Shown piece after piece: positions 46,949 through 56,418 of a stretch of 64,000 nt of DNA (the first letter of the stretch is position 1; the number at the start of each line of letters is the position of its first letter). The notes under the pieces are model-generated. The model ran no database searches. It had not been told where the DNA came from and saw only the letters and a list, made by a program, of their open reading frames with translations. Origin of the DNA: Sphingomonas sp. CL5.1 (GTDB lineage Bacteria > Pseudomonadota > Alphaproteobacteria > Sphingomonadales > Sphingomonadaceae); the NCBI RefSeq assembly GCF_013344685.1, contig NZ_CP050137.1, positions 62,001 through 126,000 of the forward strand, read 5' to 3'. The position numbers and the translations under genes were made by a program.

Positions 46949-46963
46949 TTGCGTTCCCTTCAA

Positions 46964-47728
46964 TCAGCGAGGTGCCATGCGAATTGCCCCGTCGAGACGG
47001 ATCACCTCGCCATTCAACATAGGGTTGGCGATGATGCTCTCGACGAGCAACGCATATTCTTCGGGCCGGCCCAGACGGCTCGGATGGGGCACCTGCTGAC
47101 AGAGTGAATCCTGCGCCGCCTGCGGCAGCCCCATCAGCATCGGGGTGAGAAAGATACCCGGTGCGATCGTAACCATCCGGATGCGGTGCTGGGCGAGATC
47201 GCGGGCGATGGGCAGCGTCATGCTCACCACGCCACCCTTGGACGCCGCATAGGCCGCCTGTCCGATCTGCCCGTCATAAGGGGCAACCGACGCGGTATTG
47301 ATGATCACGCCGCGTTCCTCGCCGATCGGCTGGGCAGCCGAAAGCCGCGCCGCGAATTGCGCGACCACGTTGAATGTGCCCACCAGGTTGATCGACACCG
47401 CGCGCCGAAAGGCGTCGAGCGAATGTGGTTGCCCGTCCTTGCCGACGGTTTTGATCGCGGGTGCGACGCCTGCGCAATTGATGAGGATGCGTGCCGCCCC
47501 GTTGGCACGTTCGGCGCTGTCGAGCGCGCGGGCGACACTTGCTTCGTCCGTCACGTCCGCTTCGGCGAAAGTCGCGCCGATGGCAGTTGCGGCGGCCTCG
47601 CCCGCTGCGATATTGAGATCGATGATCGTGACACGCGCGCCGTTGGCCGCCAGAAGCGCGGCGGTCGCGCCGCCCAGCCCCGAAGCCCCGCCGGTAACGA
47701 TCGCGCTGACTCGATCGACATTCATCAT
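46964..47728 (-). CDS. Short-chain dehydrogenase, 3-hydroxyacyl-CoA dehydrogenase type II-like
   Basis: 254 aa. The NAD(P)-binding motif is TGGASGLGGATA, the catalytic Ser is in IINTASVAPYDG and Tyr-Lys in AAYAASKGGVV. The segment TLPIARDLAQHRIRMVTIAP and the C-terminus GEVIRLDGAIRMAPR resemble HSD17B10-type 3-hydroxyacyl-CoA dehydrogenases, which fits the adjoining thiolase and hydratases. It is 6 bases from the thiolase pseudogene. Confidence 0.82.
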   Translation of the reverse strand: MMNVDRVSAIVTGGASGLGGATAALLAANGARVTIIDLNIAAGEAAATAIGATFAEADVTDEASVARALDSAERANGAARILINCAGVAPAIKTVGKDGQPHSLDAFRRAVSINLVGTFNVVAQFAARLSAAQPIGEERGVIINTASVAPYDGQIGQAAYAASKGGVVSMTLPIARDLAQHRIRMVTIAPGIFLTPMLMGLPQAAQDSLCQQVPHPSRLGRPEEYALLVESIIANPMLNGEVIRLDGAIRMAPR

Positions 47729-47734
47729 CTGCTC

Positions 47735-48893
47735 CTAAAGCGCTTCCACGATCGTGGCGTTCGCAATGCCGCCGCCCTCGCACATCGTCTGCAGGCCCCA
47801 GCGCTTGCCGCGCGCGTGCAGCGCATGAACAAGTGTCGCCATCAGCTTGCTGCCGGTGGCGCCGAGTGGGTGACCAAGCGCGATCGCGCCACCATTGACG
47901 TTCATCCTGGCCGGGTCCGCGCCAGTAGCGGCAAGCTACGCCATGGGAATCGCGGAAGGCTTCATTGACCTCGAACAGATCGATATCATCGAGCTTCAGG
48001 CCGGCCCTTTGCAGCACCTTGCGCGTCGCCGGGATCGGCTCCTCGAGCATTACGACCGGATCGCCTGCCGTAACCGCCAGCGCATGGATGCGCGCGATCG
48101 GCGTAAGGATGAAACGCTTGAGCGTCCTTTCGTGGACGACCAGCGCGGCAGACGCGCCATCGGTCATCTGGCTGGCGTTGGCGGCGGTGATCGTTCCACC
48201 GACCTCGATCGGCTTGACCGCCGCTATGCCCTCGGCCGACGCGTCACGGCGTACGCCCTCGTCTTGATCGAAGGTGCCGCCATCGGCGAGCGTTACGGGG
48301 GCGAGTTCTTCCGTGAATGCCCCAGCATCGATGGCGCGCGCGGCCTTGCGATGGCTGTCCAGCGCGAAGGCATCCATCGCCTCGCGGGAGAAACCATATT
48401 TGTCGGCGATCATCTGGGCGCCGGTGAACTGGCTGAACTCCGCGACGTCGTAGCGGCGTCTGATGGTGTCGCTTAGCGGGCCAGTCGACACACCGGCGTC
48501 GGCGGCGAGCCGCACCGGTGATCCCATGGCGACACGCGTCATATGCTCGACACCGCCCGCGATCACCATATCCTGCGTGCCGGACATGACTGCCTGCGCG
48601 GCGAAATGAAGCGCCTGTTGCGACGATCCGCACTGACGGTCGATCGTGACGGCGGGCACCGATTGCGGGAGCATGGAGGCAAGCACCACCGACCGCGCGA
48701 CATGATTGGATTGTTCGCCGATTTGGCTCACACAGCCGAAGATCAGGTCATCCACTGCCGCCGGATCGATCCCGGTGCGACGCACCAGCGCGTCTACCGC
48801 GACAGCCCCGAGATCGGCTGGATGGATATCCGCCAGCCGCCCTTTGCGACGGCCGCCCGGTGTGCGCAGGACATCGACGATGAAGGCTTCCAT
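47735..48893 (-). pseudogene. Acetyl-CoA acyltransferase (thiolase), decayed at the 3' part
   Basis: The first ~310 residues are a good thiolase with the nucleophile Cys in IDRQCGSSQQALHF and the pattern IDLFEVNEAF. Directly after NEAF the frame shifts. In the restored frame the codon before LAATGADP is TAG (47938-47936), where Trp is usual; after it the C-terminal half continues normally to TAG at 47735, including GHPLGATGS and CEGGG with the second active-site His and Cys. Two lesions within about 25 bases make a single sequencing error less likely. The product would lack the catalytic C-terminus. Confidence 0.8.
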
Positions 48894-48902
48894 CGCGCGC
48901 GC

Positions 48903-49424
48903 TCAGTTCGCGTCGAGCGGCATGAAATTGCCGTATTTGCCGCGAAAGAACAGCAGCGGCTGGTCCGCACGCTCGATGTCGAGTTCCCGGACGCGCCCGA
49001 GCACGATGAAATGATCGCCCGCGTGGTGAACCGCGTCGAGCGTGCAGTCGACCCACGCGACGACATCGTCGAGCACCGGCGAGCCGTTCCGCGAAACCCG
49101 GTGCGCCAGCCCGGCGAACTTGTCCTCGCTCTTCGATGCGAAGCGCCGGCAAAGCTCGCCCTGGTCGCTGGCGAGCACGTTGACGCAGAACTTGCCGGCG
49201 CGCTCGATGCGCGGCCAACTGGTCGAGGACTTGTCGGGGAAGAAGGCCACCAGCGGGGGATCGAGGCTCACCGAGGTGAACGACCCCACGACCATGCCCG
49301 TCGGCGCGCCACCCGGCTCAATCGCGGTGACGACGCAGACGCCGGTCGGATAATGACCGAGCACGCGCCGAAAGGTCGCGCCGTCAACGTCCGGAGCAAG
49401 CGTTGTCGTCACCGGCCGGTCCAT
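48903..49424 (-). CDS. Flavin reductase (HpaC/DIM6-NTAB family)
   Basis: 173 aa from ATG 49424; the frame is open much further upstream inside the hydratase gene without similarity. Family motifs are YPTGVCVVTAIEPGG, GMVVGSFTSVSLDPPLVAFF and DHFIVLGRVRELD. It supplies reduced flavin to two-component monooxygenases, and this locus has three luciferase-like ones. It overlaps the start side of the hydratase gene end by 16 bases. Confidence 0.88.
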   Translation of the reverse strand: MDRPVTTTLAPDVDGATFRRVLGHYPTGVCVVTAIEPGGAPTGMVVGSFTSVSLDPPLVAFFPDKSSTSWPRIERAGKFCVNVLASDQGELCRRFASKSEDKFAGLAHRVSRNGSPVLDDVVAWVDCTLDAVHHAGDHFIVLGRVRELDIERADQPLLFFRGKYGNFMPLDAN

Positions 49425-50179
49425 ACCGGCTTGCGCCGTGCCGCGCCCGCCGCCTCGCCTTCCTGCTTGTCCGCACTCTCGGCATATTGCTCGATCGGCT
49501 CGAAACGGGTCATCAAGGCTACCTCCAGCGGATGGCCGAGCCGGCCGAGCGCCGCCGCCTTGGCCGCCTGATTGGCAAGCGGCGATGCGGCGTTGATCTT
49601 GTCTGTCCATTTCTGCGTCGCCGCAGCCAGTTCGGCGAACGGCACCACCTCGTTGACGAGACCAAAACGCTCGGCGGCATCCGCCTTGATCCGCTCGCCG
49701 GTCAGGATCATCGCCATTGCGATGTGATAGGGCAATTGCCGCATCGCGCGATGAACCACACCGCATTCGCCGATAATGCCGACCTTGGTCTCGGGAAGGC
49801 CGAATTGCGCTGTATCCGCCGCGACGATGATGTCGGCGCACATCGCCAGCTCAAATCCGCCACCCACGCAGAAGCCCTGTACGGCTGCGATCAGCGGCTT
49901 CTTCAACGTGACGAGCGGTCCGCCAATGCCGGTCAGCCCGCCGCCCAGCGCCATGCGCGTCTTGCGCTCGGCCCCCCCCGACACATCCGCCCCGATGCAG
50001 AACCCCTTTTCACCCTCGGCCGACAGCACCGCGCACCAGATATCGGCATCGTCGTTGATCATCGTCCACGCCTCGAACAGCAGATCGTCCATCTCCTGCG
50101 TGATCGCGTTGAGGCCCTGCGGCCGGTTGAGTCGGATGTGCGCAACGTGGCCGTCACGCGTGAATTCAACATCTGCCAT
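49409..50179 (-). CDS. Enoyl-CoA hydratase/isomerase family protein
   Basis: 256 aa from ATG 50179. Crotonase motifs: the CoA/oxyanion loop GFCIGADVSGGAE and KPLIAAVQGFCVGGGFELAM. The second active-site Glu region is present in LPETKVGIIGECGVVHRAM. Family members hydrate or isomerise enoyl-CoAs in beta-oxidation-like pathways. It lies between another crotonase gene (2-base gap) and the flavin reductase. Confidence 0.88.
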   Translation of the reverse strand: MADVEFTRDGHVAHIRLNRPQGLNAITQEMDDLLFEAWTMINDDADIWCAVLSAEGEKGFCIGADVSGGAERKTRMALGGGLTGIGGPLVTLKKPLIAAVQGFCVGGGFELAMCADIIVAADTAQFGLPETKVGIIGECGVVHRAMRQLPYHIAMAMILTGERIKADAAERFGLVNEVVPFAELAAATQKWTDKINAASPLANQAAKAAALGRLGHPLEVALMTRFEPIEQYAESADKQEGEAAGAARRKPVWTGR

Positions 50180-50181
50180 GG

Positions 50182-51018
50182 TTACTCCTTCGGCGCGACG
50201 AGCGGCGTCGTCGGCGGGACTTTGAATTCCTGGATCACGGCCTTGAGGCCCTTCTCCTTCATGCGCGCGCGCACTTCCAAGACCGCCGGCGCGAGATGGA
50301 GGAGCGCGTCGATCTCGGCGATCCCGGACAGCGCCTGGCGGAAGCCGCCGGCCTCCGCCGCGCGATTGATCGACAGCTTCTTCAGCCGCAGCACCGCCGA
50401 CGGGGTCAACGCGATACGCACGGCCAACCCCCGGACGGCACCGATGAGATCGGCCGCCGGGACGCAATGGTTTGCCCAGCCCCATGTGACCGCCGTCGGG
50501 CCGTCGATCGAGTTGCCTGGCACGAACGCGAATTCCTTGGCGCGCTTGTGCCCAACGAGGCTCACCCAGGCCGGCGCGATGAACCCGCCACCGATCGGAA
50601 TGGTCGGCTCGCCGATGCGGACATCGTCGGCAACAACCGTGATATCCGCAAAAACGCACATCTGCGCCGCCGCCGCCATGCAATAACCGTGTACGGCGGT
50701 GATGATCGGCTTGGGATGATCCCACATCTTCAGCCAGCGCTGAACATTGTCATGAAGGCGGTTCCGGTCCGCCATCGGGTCGGCCGGCCCGGTATCGCTC
50801 GCGCCATAGCTGCCCAGATCCATCCCCGAACAAAAACCGCGTCCCTCACCACGGATCGCGATCACCGGGCCGCCTTCAGATTGCAGACGATCTAGCGCGT
50901 CGCTGAACTCGTCGAGCAGTTGCGGCGAAAGCGCGTTCGCGGCTTCCGGCCGGTCGAGCACGATCCAGCTCAGCGCAGGCTCGTGGTCGACCCGGATCGT
51001 CTGATAGGGGCCTGCCAC
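50182..51018 (-). CDS. Enoyl-CoA hydratase/isomerase family protein
   Basis: 278 aa. Crotonase motifs: GEGRGFCSGMDLGSYG for the oxyanion loop and KPIITAVHGYCMAAAAQMCV, in which the usual Gly-Gly-Gly is replaced by Ala residues. The active-site region GEPTIPIGGGFIAPAW lacks the typical Glu, so this may be a divergent or non-hydratase crotonase. It is co-transcribed with the second crotonase downstream and the SnoaL-like gene upstream. Confidence 0.82.
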   Translation of the reverse strand: MAGPYQTIRVDHEPALSWIVLDRPEAANALSPQLLDEFSDALDRLQSEGGPVIAIRGEGRGFCSGMDLGSYGASDTGPADPMADRNRLHDNVQRWLKMWDHPKPIITAVHGYCMAAAAQMCVFADITVVADDVRIGEPTIPIGGGFIAPAWVSLVGHKRAKEFAFVPGNSIDGPTAVTWGWANHCVPAADLIGAVRGLAVRIALTPSAVLRLKKLSINRAAEAGGFRQALSGIAEIDALLHLAPAVLEVRARMKEKGLKAVIQEFKVPPTTPLVAPKE

Positions 51019-51022
51019 CCGA

Positions 51023-51481
51023 TCAGTCCGCCCGACCGATCGCGTTGGCCGCCCGGACGTGGTAATCGGTGGTCATCGTCGTGCGCAGTTCGCGGCGCTT
51101 GAACTTCCAGGCGCCGTCGACCTTCACGACGGTGTCAAAATACTGGCCATAGAGAATGCCGTCGGGGCGTTCCTTGGTGTAGCGGTGAACGGCCAGCACG
51201 ATCGAGCGCACGTTCGCCTCAGCGGCACTGACGAAGTCGACGCAGATGTTCGAATTATGGTGGCTGGTGCCGCGAAAGAACGTACCGATGCCCTCGAGCG
51301 TCTTCTTATAGGCCTCCATCCCGGTCGCGCCGAAATTGGGCGCATAGCTGACCTCGCAATCCTCGACGAACAACGCCGCGAGTGTATCCGGCTGGTTCAT
51401 GTCGAGCGCATAGCTATAATCGAACATCATGCGTTCGATTGCCTGCTGCTCGACGAGTTTCTCTATTTCCGTCATGTTCAT
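51023..51481 (-). CDS. SnoaL/NTF2-like family protein
   Basis: 152 aa. The fold signature is visible in IEKLVEQQAIERMMFDYSYA, QPDTLAALFVEDCEVSYAPN and DTVVKVDGAWKFKRRELRTT. It resembles small dehydratase/hydroxylating-dehydrogenase beta-subunit-like proteins. It is 4 bases from the next crotonase gene in the same operon. The reaction is unknown. Confidence 0.82.
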   Translation of the reverse strand: MNMTEIEKLVEQQAIERMMFDYSYALDMNQPDTLAALFVEDCEVSYAPNFGATGMEAYKKTLEGIGTFFRGTSHHNSNICVDFVSAAEANVRSIVLAVHRYTKERPDGILYGQYFDTVVKVDGAWKFKRRELRTTMTTDYHVRAANAIGRAD

Positions 51482-51528
51482 AATGATATTCTTCTCCGGG
51501 AAGTGGCGCGTTCACCGCGTCTGATATT

Positions 51529-52275
51529 TCACTGTGCAAGCATTCCGGCGTCGATGAGATGTTCCGCACCAGTGATGTACGAAGACTCGTCGGAGGCGAG
51601 GAACAGCACGAGTTGCGACACCTCGTCGGGATCGGCGATCCGCCCGAGCGGGATCAGCGCCAGCGCATCGCCCCCTTCCTCGTTGGTCGCCTCGACCATC
51701 ATCGGCGTCTGGATGAAGCCCGGATGGACCGAGTTCACTCGGATGTTATGCCGGCCGTATTCGATCGCCGTCGCCTTGGTCATGCCACGGACGGCGAACT
51801 TGCTCGCGACATAGGCGAGGCTGGGAAAGCCGTAATTGGCGGCCATGCCGGCGATCGACGAGATGTTGACGATCGACCCACCCCCGGCACGAAGCATCGA
51901 CGGCAACACCGCGCGCATGCCGAGAAAGACCGAATGCTGGTTGATCGCACAGACGCGAAGATAGTCCGCCTCGCTCAAGTCCTGCGTACGGGCGATCGGG
52001 CCGAGGATGCCGGCGTTGTTGATCAGAACGTTGATCGGCCCGAACACTTCCTCCGCCCGTTTGACCACCGCGTCCCATTGATCCGCGTCGGTCACGTCAT
52101 GCGGCAGGAAGAGCACGTTCCCGCCCAATTCCTCCGCAAGCGCCTGCCCCTGCGCGACCGACCGGTCCGTCAGGATGACCCTGGCGCCCTCCCCGGCGAA
52201 GCGGCGGGCATGCGATTCACCCATGCCGCGCGCGGCGCCGGTGATCAGGGCGATCTTTCCCTCCAGCCGGCTCAT
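51529..52275 (-). CDS. Short-chain dehydrogenase/reductase
   Basis: 248 aa. The cofactor motif is TGAARGMGESHARRFAGEGA, the NNAG motif is VLINNAGILGP, and the catalytic residues are Ser in IVNISSIAGMA and Tyr-Lys in AYVASKFAVRG. The C-terminus (SYITGAEHLIDAGMLAQ) is intact. Similar enzymes oxidise hydroxyl groups of cyclic or acyl substrates. It follows the TonB-dependent receptor gene by 43 bases. Confidence 0.9.
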   Translation of the reverse strand: MSRLEGKIALITGAARGMGESHARRFAGEGARVILTDRSVAQGQALAEELGGNVLFLPHDVTDADQWDAVVKRAEEVFGPINVLINNAGILGPIARTQDLSEADYLRVCAINQHSVFLGMRAVLPSMLRAGGGSIVNISSIAGMAANYGFPSLAYVASKFAVRGMTKATAIEYGRHNIRVNSVHPGFIQTPMMVEATNEEGGDALALIPLGRIADPDEVSQLVLFLASDESSYITGAEHLIDAGMLAQ

Positions 52276-52318
52276 TGTGCCGCCCCCTCGGGCGCGCGCG
52301 AGATCACGCCGGCCATGA

Positions 52319-54850
52319 TCAAAACTTCACCGAGATTTCGGCCGCGACGGTGCGTGGCTCGCCCGGATAAGCGGTGTTGTAACCGCCCGCCGCACCCATG
52401 GCATAACCAGACACGTAATAGAGCTTGTTGAACACGTTCTTGACGTAGACGCCCGCCGAGAACTTGCTCTGCATAATCTCGTTCCAGCTCAGGCGCAGAT
52501 TCGCCGTGGTATAGCCGTCGAGGCGCGTACCCGGCGTGACCGAACCTTCATTGCTCGAGAAGAAGGTGTGGGTCTGCGCGTAAACATCGCCGTGGAGGAT
52601 GAACTTGCCCACGCTCTCGGGCGCCGGCAGCGTGATGTCCGCACCAATCGAGCCCGAGAATTTTGGCGTGTCGGGATAGGAGTCGAACAGGATGGTCGAT
52701 CCCGGCGTGCCGGTGAGGTTCGACACATCGACCACGCCCTTGGTATATTTCGCGTCGGTATAGGCGCCGGTCGCGTTGATATTAAGCCATGGCGCGAGGC
52801 TGATCGAGGTATCCACCTCCACGCCTCTCGTCCTGGATTCTGGAACATTGAGCGTGAAGCCGGCGGGGTTGCCATCGACGACGGCATAGACCGCATGCTG
52901 GGCGTGTTTGACGGTTTCGTTATAGAGCGCGAGGTTGAACCGGAAGGGCACCGTCCCGACGCGTCCGTTATATTTGTACCCCAGCTCGAAATCATGCGCA
53001 TATTCGCTGCCGAACGAATTGTCGTTGTTCAGCGGATTGACCGTTCCATTGAAATTGCCGGAGCGGAAGCTGCCGCGCTGCGAGAAATAGAACATATTGT
53101 CGGAATTGAGCTGATACTGAAGATTGAACGTCCAGGATGGCGCCGACAAATTCTTGTGCTGCGGCACGCCGACCGACGTAACGCCCGAGATCACGAAGAT
53201 GCTGCCAGTCGCCTGAGACAGCGTGAGGCTCTCCCAGGTATAACGGCCACCAAACGTCGCAGTCAGCTTGTCGGTAAACTTGTAATCGACCTGGGCATAG
53301 ATCGCCTTGGACGTATCCTTCGCATTATAGGTATAGTCGATATCGGCGGGAAGGCCGAACGCGGGGGCGGCGCCCGCGCTGCCGTCAATATCGGCGCCGA
53401 CGTTGACCGGGATGATATCGAAATGCTTGAGCGACGAATAGAATGCGCCGACCGTATAGTTCAATTTGTCATCGAAAAGCTTGCCCTGCGCCTGCAGTTC
53501 TTCCGAGTATTGCGTCGCTTTGAATATCTGGCCGCCGGGACCGCCCTGTCCCGACAAGCCAGTCGCGTTGTTCGGATCGTTATATAGCCAAAGCCCCGCG
53601 AACGGCGCGCCGGCAAGATTGCCGCTCAGGCGCGTATAACTGTTCATATAGCTGAAGATATTCTTGATCCGGAGCGAATCCGACGCATCGACCTCGGTCG
53701 TGTTCGAGACGAAGGTGTTGTGCGCGCGGTGCGGAAGATCGAATTGCAGATAGATGTCATAGGGATTGGCGCGCGAGAAGGCGGCATATCCCGCAACACC
53801 GCCTGGGAAACGCCCCGGGGCGTAGGCAGGTCCGGGGGTCAGATTGCTGTCGCCGATATTGTTGCCGGCCTTGTTGAACAGCACCCCGGAATACACATTA
53901 TATACCGTGTCGAGCGTCGACGTCAGCGGCGTGCCGTTGGTGTTTTTCACCGACGTAATACCGTTGTTAATGAATTGCTCGCCAGCCGCGTTCGGCGTCG
54001 TATAATAATTATAGAGATTACCCTGGCCTTCCGTACCACGGAAATTGCTATATTGGACCAAAGTCGTATTCTTGATATTGCTGGTTGGGGTAAATACGAT
54101 CGTCGCACGACCGGATTTGCTATCCTTGTCGCCCAGCGTGTTGCCGGTATAAAGATTGCGGATATACCCGTCCGCCCGGGTGAAATCACCGGCAAGGCGG
54201 ATCGCCAGCACGTCCTTGACGATCGGAAGGTCGATTGCCCCCTGAATCTGCACTGAGTTCCGCTCGCCGGCACGCACGATCAGGTTACCCCCGATCTCGT
54301 TGCCGGGCATGGGCGTGGTGTAAAGCACCGCGCCGCCCGTTGCGTTGCGGCCGAACAGCGTGCCCTGCGGCCCCTTCACGACCTGGATCGACCCGAGATC
54401 GAAGAAGCTGGTCGACGTATTATATGGCGTATAGGGAGCCTCATTCAGATAGGTCAGCACCGCCGGGCTCGTTCCGGAGAACGGATCGAGCGTCTGTCCA
54501 CGCATGCTGAAGCTGAGCTGATTGGAGGTCTGCCCGTTCTTGACGATCAGACCGGGAACCAGCGTGCCGACGTCCTGCTCGCTGACGACCACCCTGTTCT
54601 GGAGCGTCTGAGCGGTGAATGCCACCACCGAGACGGGAACGCGGGAAAGCCTTTCCTCGCGCCGCTGCGCGGTCACCACGATATCGTCGGCAAGAGATAC
54701 GGTGTCCGTGGCGCGCGTAACCGCTGCGTCCTGATCGGGAGCGGTTGGGCTGGTCTGGGCCAATGCCGGCGCGGCAAACATTGCGATCATCGCGGCACCC
54801 CCAAGGAGCGCACCCCTTTTCGAATCGATGTGAGTCTTGATCACGAGCAT
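52319..54850 (-). CDS. TonB-dependent receptor of the catabolic block
   Basis: About 843 aa from ATG 54850 just after AGGAAAGGA; GTG 54844 gives better spacing and is an alternative. A signal peptide (AMIAMFAAPALAQ) is followed by the TonB box and plug (DDIVVTAQRREERLSRVPVS, FGRNATGGAVLYTTP) and the barrel, ending TVAAEISVKF. It has no STN domain. Sphingomonads use such receptors to take up aromatic or lipophilic substrates, so this is the likely importer for the pathway. Paired palindromes lie in its promoter region. Confidence 0.9.
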   Translation of the reverse strand: MLVIKTHIDSKRGALLGGAAMIAMFAAPALAQTSPTAPDQDAAVTRATDTVSLADDIVVTAQRREERLSRVPVSVVAFTAQTLQNRVVVSEQDVGTLVPGLIVKNGQTSNQLSFSMRGQTLDPFSGTSPAVLTYLNEAPYTPYNTSTSFFDLGSIQVVKGPQGTLFGRNATGGAVLYTTPMPGNEIGGNLIVRAGERNSVQIQGAIDLPIVKDVLAIRLAGDFTRADGYIRNLYTGNTLGDKDSKSGRATIVFTPTSNIKNTTLVQYSNFRGTEGQGNLYNYYTTPNAAGEQFINNGITSVKNTNGTPLTSTLDTVYNVYSGVLFNKAGNNIGDSNLTPGPAYAPGRFPGGVAGYAAFSRANPYDIYLQFDLPHRAHNTFVSNTTEVDASDSLRIKNIFSYMNSYTRLSGNLAGAPFAGLWLYNDPNNATGLSGQGGPGGQIFKATQYSEELQAQGKLFDDKLNYTVGAFYSSLKHFDIIPVNVGADIDGSAGAAPAFGLPADIDYTYNAKDTSKAIYAQVDYKFTDKLTATFGGRYTWESLTLSQATGSIFVISGVTSVGVPQHKNLSAPSWTFNLQYQLNSDNMFYFSQRGSFRSGNFNGTVNPLNNDNSFGSEYAHDFELGYKYNGRVGTVPFRFNLALYNETVKHAQHAVYAVVDGNPAGFTLNVPESRTRGVEVDTSISLAPWLNINATGAYTDAKYTKGVVDVSNLTGTPGSTILFDSYPDTPKFSGSIGADITLPAPESVGKFILHGDVYAQTHTFFSSNEGSVTPGTRLDGYTTANLRLSWNEIMQSKFSAGVYVKNVFNKLYYVSGYAMGAAGGYNTAYPGEPRTVAAEISVKF

Positions 54851-54936
54851 TCCTTTCCTGCAGCCCCGTTCGGGCCTGTTGCCCGGCCTTGTGGCGACCG
54901 GTTCAAAGGCGTCGCGTTCAGCACCGCGACGACCTA

Positions 54937-54952
54937 TCAACACTGTAGTTGA
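54937..54952. promoter_or_regulatory. Operator-like palindrome 1 (receptor/CMD intergenic)
   Basis: TCAAC-ACTGTA-GTTGA. It lies in the divergent promoter region between the TonB-dependent receptor and the carboxymuconolactone-decarboxylase-type gene. Its centre is 33 bp (about three helical turns) from the centre of the second copy. Confidence 0.65.
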
Positions 54953-54969
54953 CGAACATTCGCGGTACG

Positions 54970-54985
54970 TCAACACTAAAGTTGA
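54970..54985. promoter_or_regulatory. Operator-like palindrome 2 (receptor/CMD intergenic)
   Basis: TCAAC-ACTAAA-GTTGA, the same half-sites and spacing as the copy at 54937. Two sites on the same helix face suggest cooperative binding of a dimeric repressor such as a TetR-type protein. Confidence 0.65.
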
Positions 54986-55043
54986 TTTACGCAAATCGAG
55001 AATGGATAACGGCGTTCGCGGCGCCAGGGAGAAGGAAACAGGG

Positions 55044-55688
55044 ATGGCTCACATCGAATTGGAAGAGCTGCACTCGCTGGCCGAACAGGCGCTCATCGGG
55101 GTTGATGCGGGGCCGTCGCTGGAGGTCCGCGATGCCGCGCTGATCTGGTTCGGGTTGACGAGCAGCGTGACCGCCCTTGCCCCGGACGCAATCGATGAAG
55201 CGCTCGCCGCCGCGCTACGCCACGGTGCGTCGCCCGCACAATTGCAGGAGGTAGTTTCGCTCGTCTCGGGCCTTGGCGTGCATTCGCTCATGACGACCGC
55301 CGTGCGGCTTGCGCGTGCGGCCGGGATCGCCACGCGCGCCTTGAGTCCGGAAGAACAGGCATTGTGGGATCGCCATGTCGGCGACGACCCGTTCTGGGCC
55401 GGGTTCGAGCGTGAACTGCCCGGCTTCCTCGGCGCGATGCTGCGGTTATCCTCCGACCAGTTCGTCGCCTTCTTCGATTATTGCGCGGTGCCGTGGAAGA
55501 GCGGCACGGTGCGCGGACGATTGAAGGAGTTGATCGCGATGGCATGCGATGCGACGCCGGGTCACCGCTTCCTGCCGGGGTTTCGGCTTCATCTCGCCAA
55601 TGCCGTGGCGCTTGGTGTCGGCAGGACGCAGATCATGGAGACCATCGCCCTCGCCGCGCGCGTACCGTTGCACGAAGGGACGCGTTAA
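55044..55688 (+). CDS. Carboxymuconolactone decarboxylase family protein (duplicated domain)
   Basis: 214 aa from ATG 55044; the longer frame from 54837 crosses the operators and is not supported. Two CMD-like repeats are visible: LEVRDAALIWFGLTSSVTAL with LQEVVSLVSGLGVHSLMTTA, and VRGRLKELIAMACDATPGHR with IMETIALAARVPLHEG. It lacks the AhpD CxxC. It is divergent from the receptor and converges on the disrupted dehydrogenase with a 4-base overlap. The reaction is unknown. Confidence 0.82.
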   Translation: MAHIELEELHSLAEQALIGVDAGPSLEVRDAALIWFGLTSSVTALAPDAIDEALAAALRHGASPAQLQEVVSLVSGLGVHSLMTTAVRLARAAGIATRALSPEEQALWDRHVGDDPFWAGFERELPGFLGAMLRLSSDQFVAFFDYCAVPWKSGTVRGRLKELIAMACDATPGHRFLPGFRLHLANAVALGVGRTQIMETIALAARVPLHEGTR

Positions 55689-56008
55689 GCGTTGACACCG
55701 CGCCAGGCGAGCGTGCCGCCGTCGATGACATAGGCCGCGCCGGTAATGAAACTGGAATCGTCCGACGCGAGAAAGCAGGCGAGCTTGGCGATTTCCTCGG
55801 GCCGTCCAAGGCGCGGGATCAGGTGCGCGCCGGTGAGCACCGACATGATCTTTTCCTTGTCCGGCGCCGCCTCGTAATATTTCTGCATCATCGGTGTATC
55901 GATCGCGCCGGGGCAATAACAATTGCAGCGGATGCCATATTTGGCGAGATCGACGGCGGCCGCCTTGGTCAGCATCAGCACCCCACCCTTAGGGTCAGGA
56001 CTCGTTGA

Positions 56009-56398
56009 TCAGAGCCAGAAGATGACGGTGGCTGCGAGTGCGATGGCAGAGAAGAACACCCGCGGGCACCGGTCGTAGCGTGTGGCGACGCGCCGCCAGT
56101 CCTTGAGGCGGCCGAACATGATCTCGATGCGGTTACGGCGTCTGTACCGGCGCTTGTCGTATTTGACGGGCTGCAGCCGAGATTTGCGGCCCGGAATGCA
56201 GGGCTTGATGCCCTTCGCCTGCAAAGCCTCTCTGAACCAGTCGGCGTCATAGCCGCGGTCACCCAGCAGCCATTTCGCTTTGGGCAGGTCGTCCAACAGA
56301 GCCGTAGCTCCGGTGTAGTCGCTGATCTGCCCGGCGGTCATGAAGAAGCTGAGCGGGCGGCCGTTGGCGTCGGTGACGGCGTGAAGCTTGGTGTTCAT
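56009..56398 (-). CDS. IS5-family transposase, C-terminal frame
   Basis: 129 aa. DDE residues: Asp in KWLLGDRGYDADWF and Glu in RNRIEIMFGRLKDWRRVATR. It probably is expressed as a fusion with the upstream frame by frameshifting at A5G4 (56434-56442, read leftward). Confidence 0.88.
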   Translation of the reverse strand: MNTKLHAVTDANGRPLSFFMTAGQISDYTGATALLDDLPKAKWLLGDRGYDADWFREALQAKGIKPCIPGRKSRLQPVKYDKRRYRRRNRIEIMFGRLKDWRRVATRYDRCPRVFFSAIALAATVIFWL

Positions 56399-56418
56399 GC
56401 CGCCCTTGGTGCGGCCGA

